Assembly (NCBI GenBank): GCA_014377145.1
Contig: JACMQE010000050.1
Location: 1-5,500, forward strand
DNA length: 5,500 bases
Reading direction: 5' to 3'
DNA from: Glaciimonas sp.
Lineage (GTDB): Bacteria; Pseudomonadota; Gammaproteobacteria; Burkholderiales; Burkholderiaceae
Shown here: positions 1 through 4,040 of the stretch, piece by piece
How the letters are laid out: each line of letters opens with the position of its first letter
Position numbering within the stretch: the stretch's first letter is position 1
Made by a program: the position numbers and the translations under genes
Notes under the pieces: model-generated
The model's database searches: none
Told to the model about the DNA's origin: nothing
What the model saw: only the letters and a program-made list of their open reading frames with translations

Positions 1-46
1 ACGGTGTAGTCAATGGTCGTGCTTTATTGTGTAGTGAGTTAATCAG

Positions 47-2029
47 ATGTTTGCGCTTTCAATCTTTTCCCAGCCTTATCCTCAACGCGAAGATACGCTT
101 GAGCCGTCTTGGTTGGATCAACTTACTGAGCGGTTTCGTATGAAATGGCTTGTCAGTTATCGATTTAAGAGTAAACGTCTGGATGCTATGGTTGACGAGG
201 TCAGCCGAAAGGTTGTCGCTTTATCCGTCATGGATGTTAAGGAAAGAAAACGTGAATTGTTAACGATTTGCAGTGACTTGCGTCGCTGTGGATTTACTAA
301 GCCTACGTTTACAACTCGCGCCTTGGCAATGGCGCAAATTGTTGCCACAGAAACTTTAGGCTTGACGCCTCATCCTGTCCAGATCAAAGGAGCCTATATT
401 CTTCTTGGAGGGCAAGTCGCCGAAATGGACACGGGTGAAGGCAAGACCTTGACAGCCAGTCTGGCTGCAGCTTGCGCGGCCATGGCTGGTTTAAAAGTAC
501 ATGTCATCACTGTTAATGATTATTTGGCTGAACGAGATGCTGCAACGCTATTGCCTTTTTTCTCAGCACTTGGGTTCACCATTTCCGTGGTCCAGCAAGA
601 CATGTCGCACGAAGAAAAACAGCAAGCCTACAGGGCTGATGTTGTTTATTGTGCGAACAAGATCATTGTTTTCGATTATTTACGCGACAGAGTGGCTCTA
701 GGTGAACGGATGCGACCGTTTGCCATGGCCGTTGATAAGCTGGCAGGTTTGTCGCCACCACTGGTTTCCTTGCCCGGCCTTCAGTTCGCTATTGTTGATG
801 AGGCTGACAGTGTGTTTGTCGATGAGGCTCGCACACCATTGATCATTTCTGAAGACAGCCGCGATCCTGAAATGGATGCTTACTACCAGCAAGCAATCAA
901 TTTTGCGCTAGCCCTAAAACTAAAAGATGACTACGAACTACTTGACCGTGGGCGATTCCCCCGACTAACGCAGTCTGGTCGCGATCATCTTCAAAAGGTA
1001 GCTGAAAAACTGTCTGGCCTTTGGCAAGGGGAAAAGCGAAGAGAAGAAGCCATCATTCAGGCGCTCGTCGCATTGCATGGCTTTAAGCGCGACGTCGACT
1101 ATATTGTTCGTGACGGTAAAGTCATGATCGTTGACGAGAACACAGGACGAGTCATGCCTGACAGGTCTTGGGAAAGGGGTTTGCAGCAATTAATGGAACT
1201 TAAAGAGGGGCTGGAGACGACTCCGCTAAAGAAAACACTCGCTCGCTTGTCCTATCAAATTTTTTTCCGCCGTTACGTTAATTTGTGCGGCATGACGGGT
1301 ACCTGTCGGGAGGTCAAAAGTGAGCTTGGAGAAGTCTATGGAATGGGTGTTGTGCGCGTTCATCCTCACAAACCATCTAAGCGCGTGCATCTGCCAACCC
1401 GACTTTTTTCAACTGGCGCGCAGCGCTGGCAAATAGTTGCTCAAGATATTAAGCAGCGGCATGAACGAGGTCAACCTGTATTGGTCGGGACCCGGTCCAT
1501 TTTGGCGTCTGAGTATTTAAGTCAGTTGCTAACTGATCGAGACATTACGCATCAAGTGCTAAATGCAAAACAAAATGGTGATGAAGCAATCATTGTTTCT
1601 TGTGCAGGAGAGTTTGGCCGTGTGACGATCGCTACCAACATGGCAGGACGTGGAACAGATATCAAGTTAGCTCATGGGGTAGCTGAGAAGGGTGGCTTGC
1701 ATGTGATCCTGACCGAGGGGCACGACAATAGGCGAGTAGATCGTCAATTGGCAGGGCGATGCGCTCGGCAAGGTGACCCCGGAAGCTGGCAGGAAATTCT
1801 TTCTATGGATGACGAATTAATGAAGCACTATCCTTTGTGGATGCTGCATTTTCTTGTTAAGGGACTTGTTCGAAGCGCTGGAGTCCAACCTGTCCATCTC
1901 ATGTGTCTTGCCTTATATCGTCTAGCCCAAAAATTAACCTCGGCTAAACACCGGCGCGTACGCGTTCAATTATTAAAAGCCGAGTATCAAAATCGGCGGA
2001 CCCTGTCCTTTAGTGGAACTACTGAATGA
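47..2029 (+). CDS. Accessory SecA-like translocation ATPase, C-terminally short (660 aa)
   Basis: SecA is the cytoplasmic ATPase that pushes unfolded proteins through SecYEG. Seen here: Q-motif region HPVQIKGA (109-116), Walker A MDTGEGKT (127-134), VNDYLAERDA (156-165), FDYLRD (209-214), Walker B VDEADSVFVDEARTPLIIS (250-268), a preprotein-binding region ending KRDVDYIVRDG (347-357) and VDENTGR (362-368), GMTGT (415-419), GQPVLVGT (475-482), TIATNMAGRGTDIK (527-540) and motif VI QLAGRCARQGDPGS (567-580) with the arginine finger kept (R574). Residues 604-650 resemble the start of the SecA scaffold helix, then the protein ends. E. coli SecA has 901 residues, so the helical wing, two-helix finger and C-terminal zinc tail are absent. 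About 20 extra residues lie between FDYLRD and Walker B. The start is fixed by in-frame TAG TGA at 32-37 just upstream; the only Shine-Dalgarno hint is a weak GAG at 36-38. The stop overlaps the adaptor start (ATGA). It is probably an accessory SecA, not the housekeeping one; the substrate is unknown. The family call is secure, the role is inferred. Confidence 0.93.
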   Translation: MFALSIFSQPYPQREDTLEPSWLDQLTERFRMKWLVSYRFKSKRLDAMVDEVSRKVVALSVMDVKERKRELLTICSDLRRCGFTKPTFTTRALAMAQIVATETLGLTPHPVQIKGAYILLGGQVAEMDTGEGKTLTASLAAACAAMAGLKVHVITVNDYLAERDAATLLPFFSALGFTISVVQQDMSHEEKQQAYRADVVYCANKIIVFDYLRDRVALGERMRPFAMAVDKLAGLSPPLVSLPGLQFAIVDEADSVFVDEARTPLIISEDSRDPEMDAYYQQAINFALALKLKDDYELLDRGRFPRLTQSGRDHLQKVAEKLSGLWQGEKRREEAIIQALVALHGFKRDVDYIVRDGKVMIVDENTGRVMPDRSWERGLQQLMELKEGLETTPLKKTLARLSYQIFFRRYVNLCGMTGTCREVKSELGEVYGMGVVRVHPHKPSKRVHLPTRLFSTGAQRWQIVAQDIKQRHERGQPVLVGTRSILASEYLSQLLTDRDITHQVLNAKQNGDEAIIVSCAGEFGRVTIATNMAGRGTDIKLAHGVAEKGGLHVILTEGHDNRRVDRQLAGRCARQGDPGSWQEILSMDDELMKHYPLWMLHFLVKGLVRSAGVQPVHLMCLALYRLAQKLTSAKHRRVRVQLLKAEYQNRRTLSFSGTTE

Positions 2030-2820
2030 AATTAAAATTAAACTCGGCCTTGCTTTTTACGCCGCATTTGTCCTATGCGGAATGGACTTTAAGCCTTTGC
2101 ACAATCTTTTCTATTTTATTTTCAGTTCAGTGCTTTGCCCAAACCGGACCCTCCAGGGTGGGGGCCAAACCAGACGGAAACTTTGCCTGTGTTATTGAAC
2201 CTTCACTTGAAATAAATTTGGGAATGCCAGTCGATGGTGTTTTGGAAATAATCAAGGCTGATCGAGGCGATGTTGTTATCAAAGGCCAATTGCTAGCCCG
2301 TCTTTACTCCGGCGTTGAAACGGCAACTGTCGAACATCAGTCGGAAAAGGCCGCGTTTGGGGCACGTAAGCTGATGCGCAATAAAGAAATGGAAGTAAAA
2401 AATCTAATTTCCAGCCAGGAATTAGACGAAATTTCAACTGAGCAAAAATTAGCTGAACACGAATTGAAGGAGCGTCAGGAACACCTGAAACTGCGTAGTT
2501 TGGTTAGTCCAATTCGTGGAGTCGTTGTTGATCGGTTTAAAAGCCAAGGCGATTTGGTCAAGCAAGAAAAAATTTTTATGGTTGCGCAGTTGGATCCCTT
2601 GCATGTAGAAACTGTCGTTCCAGCTAGTTTCTTTGGAAAAATGAGTATGGGTCAACTTATTGATGTGCGGCCTCAATTTTCTGGTACTGCTATGAAAGCT
2701 CGAATTAGTTCAATTGACAGGGTCATTGACTCAGCCAGCAATACGTTTCGAGTTCGATTAATACTTGCTAATCCACGTTTTGAAATCCCTTCAGGTCAAA
2801 GATGTTTTATTCAATTTTGA
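2026..2820 (+). CDS. Periplasmic adaptor subunit, RND/HlyD membrane-fusion type, minimal form (264 aa)
   Basis: Such adaptors connect an inner-membrane transporter to an outer-membrane channel. Domains seen in order: hydrophobic segment 21-38 ending CFA-Q (likely signal peptide, cleavage near 38); first lipoyl half 61-95 with GMPVDGVLEIIKADRGDVV (66-84) and KGQLLARL (86-93); a short charged alpha-hairpin of about 60 residues (98-157); second lipoyl half SPIRGVVVDRFKSQGDLV (161-178); then a beta-barrel-type domain (190-264) with VIDSASNTFRVRLILANP (233-250) and a terminal PSGQRCF. At 264 residues it is much shorter than AcrA-type adaptors (about 400): the hairpin is short and the membrane-proximal domain is missing. 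There is no lipobox at C25 or C36. The ATG overlaps the preceding stop by 4 bases, implying translational coupling; GTGGA about 10 bases upstream may help. Residues 1-18 form an extra N-terminal stretch, and TTG codons at positions 9 and 15 are alternative starts. No pump gene is adjacent in the window. Confidence 0.87.
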   Translation: MKLKLNSALLFTPHLSYAEWTLSLCTIFSILFSVQCFAQTGPSRVGAKPDGNFACVIEPSLEINLGMPVDGVLEIIKADRGDVVIKGQLLARLYSGVETATVEHQSEKAAFGARKLMRNKEMEVKNLISSQELDEISTEQKLAEHELKERQEHLKLRSLVSPIRGVVVDRFKSQGDLVKQEKIFMVAQLDPLHVETVVPASFFGKMSMGQLIDVRPQFSGTAMKARISSIDRVIDSASNTFRVRLILANPRFEIPSGQRCFIQF

Positions 2821-2853
2821 ATAGTCAACACGGAGAAATTGCGTGCGACAAAA

Positions 2854-2944
2854 ATACTGACACAGCTGTACGAACTTTGGCTTTTATTCTTTGCGGTGAA
2901 GAGTCGTTCGATAAAAAATACAGCTGTTTGTCTTTAGTCAGTAT
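2854..2944. terminator. Long interrupted inverted repeat between convergent genes, candidate terminator (best for the minus-strand regulator)
   Basis: ATACTGAC (2854-2861) followed directly by ACAGCTGTA (2862-2870) is mirrored by TACAGCTGT (2919-2927) and GTCAGTAT (2937-2944), with a 9-base bulge at 2928-2936. Further inside, CGAAC (2871-2875) pairs with GTTCG (2906-2910). The right arm covers the stop codon of the minus-strand regulator (2938-2940). Read on the minus strand, the complete structure is followed by a run of five T (complement of 2850-2854), as expected of an intrinsic terminator, although the loop is unusually large and bulged. For the plus-strand operon the tract after the structure is not U-rich. 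The position between two gene ends favours a terminator or 3'-end stabilising structure. The two copies of palindromic ACAGCTGT could instead be protein-binding sites. Confidence 0.45.
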
Positions 2945-3615
2945 CTAATCACTGCTGCTGCAGAAAAAACATATCCAATTCCGTGTACGGTATTGACGGG
3001 AAGTTTGCATCCGAAATGCTTTTCAGCCTTAACTCGAAGTCGACGTATTTGTGTATCAAGGCGTCTTTGGTCAAATGCCATAAAGTCCTCATCAAGTGCC
3101 GAGACGATTTGACGTCGAGTCACCGTCTGCCCATGCCCGGCTATAAGCGTACGCAAAACAAAGTAGTCACGTGCAGAAAGCGCAATAGAGGAACCTTCAG
3201 GCGAGATTAATACCCTTAGTTTTTCATCTATCACCCATGGTTCATTCAAGGGGTTAAAGCCCAATCTTCGGGCAAGTGAATTAACACAAGCGAGCAACTC
3301 AGGGTATTGCGCAGGATTACCGTGAAAATTATCAGCGCCAGCCTCCATACTTTCTACAAAGTATCGAAAGTCATCACTAAGAATGATGATGCCGATTGCA
3401 GGATTTTCGCGTCTTAACTTTCGAACAAAATCCAGTTTTTCATGGATATTTGGCATTAAGTCAACAATTGCAATGTGATAAATTTTTTGTGCCGGATTCT
3501 GTTGGAAAGAACATAAATCATGCATGTCAGCAACGAGATGATGGTTTGCTTGTAAAAATTTAACCTGCTCTTCTTGTTGAATAGTTTTATTTTTAATAAG
3601 AAGTAGGCGAGCCAT
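2938..3615 (-). CDS. OmpR/PhoB-type response regulator with degenerate receiver domain (225 aa)
   Basis: This is a DNA-binding regulator with an N-terminal receiver (about 1-115) and a C-terminal winged helix (about 127-219). In the receiver, D52 in IAIVDLMPN (48-56) sits at the phospho-acceptor position and S80 in IIILS at the switch Thr/Ser position. The acidic pair expected near residues 8-10 is replaced (LLLIKNKT), and the conserved Lys of the usual TKP motif is N100 in FHGNP (97-101). Metal binding and phosphorylation may therefore be impaired. The winged helix is canonical: SARDYFVLRTL (147-157), recognition-helix region RRLDTQIRRLRVKAE (184-198) and TVHGIGYVF (209-217). Start ATG is at 3613-3615, with AAGGA (complement of 3626-3630) 10 bases upstream as ribosome binding site. 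It is divergent from the TpsB gene and convergent with the SecA-like/adaptor pair, so either could be a target (inference). No histidine kinase is in the window. Confidence 0.9.
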   Translation of the reverse strand: MARLLLIKNKTIQQEEQVKFLQANHHLVADMHDLCSFQQNPAQKIYHIAIVDLMPNIHEKLDFVRKLRRENPAIGIIILSDDFRYFVESMEAGADNFHGNPAQYPELLACVNSLARRLGFNPLNEPWVIDEKLRVLISPEGSSIALSARDYFVLRTLIAGHGQTVTRRQIVSALDEDFMAFDQRRLDTQIRRLRVKAEKHFGCKLPVNTVHGIGYVFSAAAVIRY

Positions 3616-3618
3616 ACT

Positions 3619-3663
3619 TAGTGCATCCTTACTTTTGACTTTTGACTTTTGACTTATGCACTA
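3619..3663. repeat. 7-bp tandem repeat (CTTTTGA x3 plus partial) framed by an 8-bp inverted repeat
   Basis: Three perfect copies of CTTTTGA occupy 3632-3652, with a partial fourth copy CTT after them. They are enclosed by TAGTGCAT (3619-3626) and ATGCACTA (3656-3663), a perfect 8-bp inverted repeat with a 29-base interior. On the minus strand this lies immediately upstream of the response regulator start and includes its AAGGA ribosome binding site at the edge of one arm. As DNA it could be an operator; as RNA it could be a hairpin with the repeats in the loop and the segment next to the Shine-Dalgarno sequence paired. Confidence 0.75.
3626..3630 (-). promoter_or_regulatory. Ribosome binding site of the response regulator
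   Basis: The minus strand reads AAGGA here, 10 bases before the ATG at 3615-3613. This supports that start. A nearer upstream ATG (complement of 3625-3627) meets a stop after two codons, so it cannot be the start. The site touches one arm of the 8-bp inverted repeat. Confidence 0.6.
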
Positions 3664-3665
3664 TA
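3660..3665 (-). promoter_or_regulatory. Possible -10 element (TATAGT) for the response regulator
   Basis: The minus strand reads TATAGT, 4 of 6 matches to TATAAT, in an A/T-rich context. No good -35 hexamer lies 16-18 bases upstream; GTTACA is about 20 bases away. If used, transcription would begin inside the heptamer repeats near 3653, so the distal arm of the inverted repeat would not be in the RNA. This is a weak prediction. Confidence 0.22.
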
Positions 3666-3713
3666 AATTCATTTTTTTAGTTTTTTGTAACCGACGTTGT
3701 GTGGTTTCATTCA

Positions 3714-3732
3714 ATTAATTAATGTAATTAAT
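3714..3732. repeat. AT-rich 19-bp dyad, ATTAATTA-atg-TAATTAAT
   Basis: Two perfect 8-bp arms (3714-3721 and 3725-3732) flank a 3-base centre. It lies about 100 bases upstream of the response regulator start and 310 bases upstream of the TpsB start. It resembles a binding site for a dimeric regulator, or simply AT-rich bendable promoter DNA; low-complexity sequence makes such symmetry easier to get by chance. Confidence 0.5.
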
Positions 3733-3803
3733 CCCCACTTTAATGCGGTTTGGTCGCTAGTTGAAACTTACCGTTGTTTGTCTAACAGTCCATTCACCAT
3801 GAT

Positions 3804-3815
3804 CTTGGCGCCAAG
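3804..3815. repeat. 12-bp perfect palindrome CTTGGCGCCAAG
   Basis: The sequence is fully self-complementary with no spacer and stands out in AT-rich surroundings. A GCCAA copy follows directly (3815-3819). With no loop it is a poor terminator; an operator for a dimeric repressor or activator is the more natural reading. Confidence 0.5.
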
Positions 3816-3888
3816 CCAATAAGGTTTTCTGGTTCGCTCATAGTGAAACACAAGGAAACAATACAGGTGCATCTTAAAAAGTTTCTAG

Positions 3889-3919
3889 ATGTCAGAACTG
3901 CTCAGAATCTGACATGTCA
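3889..3919. repeat. Double dyad: ATGTCAGA/TCTGACAT hairpin overlapping palindrome TGACATGTCA
   Basis: ATGTCAGA (3889-3896) and TCTGACAT (3908-3915) are perfect inverted repeats with an 11-base interior. The right arm overlaps a 10-bp perfect palindrome, TGACATGTCA (3910-3919). TCAGAA also occurs as direct repeats exactly 10 bp apart (3892-3897 and 3902-3907), a helical-turn spacing of the kind OmpR-family proteins use. It is therefore a candidate operator in the leader or promoter of the TpsB gene, about 120 bases before its start. Confidence 0.5.
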
Positions 3920-3971
3920 CGCAATGTAACCTTTGCAAGTATACGCAGTATTGATTGCGGTATTGGTCAAC

Positions 3972-3982
3972 CTTAGTGCATC
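3972..3982 (+). repeat. CTTAGTGCATC, second copy of an 11-bp direct repeat (other copy at 3617-3627)
   Basis: The same 11 bases occur at 3617-3627 beside the response regulator start and here, about 60 bases before the TpsB start. A shorter relative, GTGCATCTT, lies at 3867-3875. Matching words next to both divergent genes suggest a shared binding site, but the sample is small. Confidence 0.4.
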
Positions 3983-4040
3983 TCTTCAATTTGGCGGCCT
4001 CAAGAGTACTTTTTCGCCGTTCAAAAATCGTCAACATTCA

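Larger units (their letters stand above)
3616..4040. promoter_or_regulatory. Divergent intergenic regulatory region between the response regulator and the TpsB gene
   Basis: These 425 bases contain no reading frame with a recognisable protein. The region is AT-rich near the regulator (T-runs at 3672-3678 and 3681-3686) and carries several symmetric sequences, listed separately: a heptamer repeat framed by an inverted repeat, an AT-rich dyad, a 12-bp palindrome and a double dyad. It must hold the promoters of both flanking genes, but I cannot place a plus-strand promoter with confidence. The best sigma70-like candidate is TTGAAA at 3761-3766 with TAACAG at 3783-3788 (16-base spacer, a poor -10), which would leave a leader of about 250 bases before the TpsB start. 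The density of dyads suggests one or more DNA-binding regulators, perhaps the neighbouring regulator itself. Confidence 0.6.

Noticed and set aside
3..143. Open frame entering from the left edge on the plus strand and overlapping the SecA-like start
   Set aside because: It could be the tail of an upstream gene, but the 97-base overlap is long, no family motif is visible, and the other two frames stop at 9 and 34. Too little sequence to call.
1950..2029. Frameshift or premature stop truncating the SecA-like gene
   Set aside because: The downstream adaptor starts on the stop codon and reads as a complete signal-bearing protein, with no SecA-like continuation in any frame after 2029.
2026..2142. 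Lipoprotein signal at C25 or C36 of the adaptor
   Set aside because: The residues before the cysteines (LSL and SVQ) do not fit a lipobox, which needs Gly, Ala or Ser just before Cys.
2013..2198. 61-codon plus-strand frame at the SecA-like/adaptor junction
   Set aside because: It overlaps the adaptor's N-terminus in another frame, has no recognisable content, and the adaptor frame has clear domain structure.
2854..2944. Integron attC site or small mobile element
   Set aside because: The bulged inverted repeat recalls attC, but the RYYYAAC and GTTRRRY core boxes are absent, and no target-site duplication flanks the arms.
3799..3822. Short reading frame starting at ATG 3799
   Set aside because: It stops after seven codons and has no ribosome binding site; the sequence is explained by the palindrome at 3804-3815.
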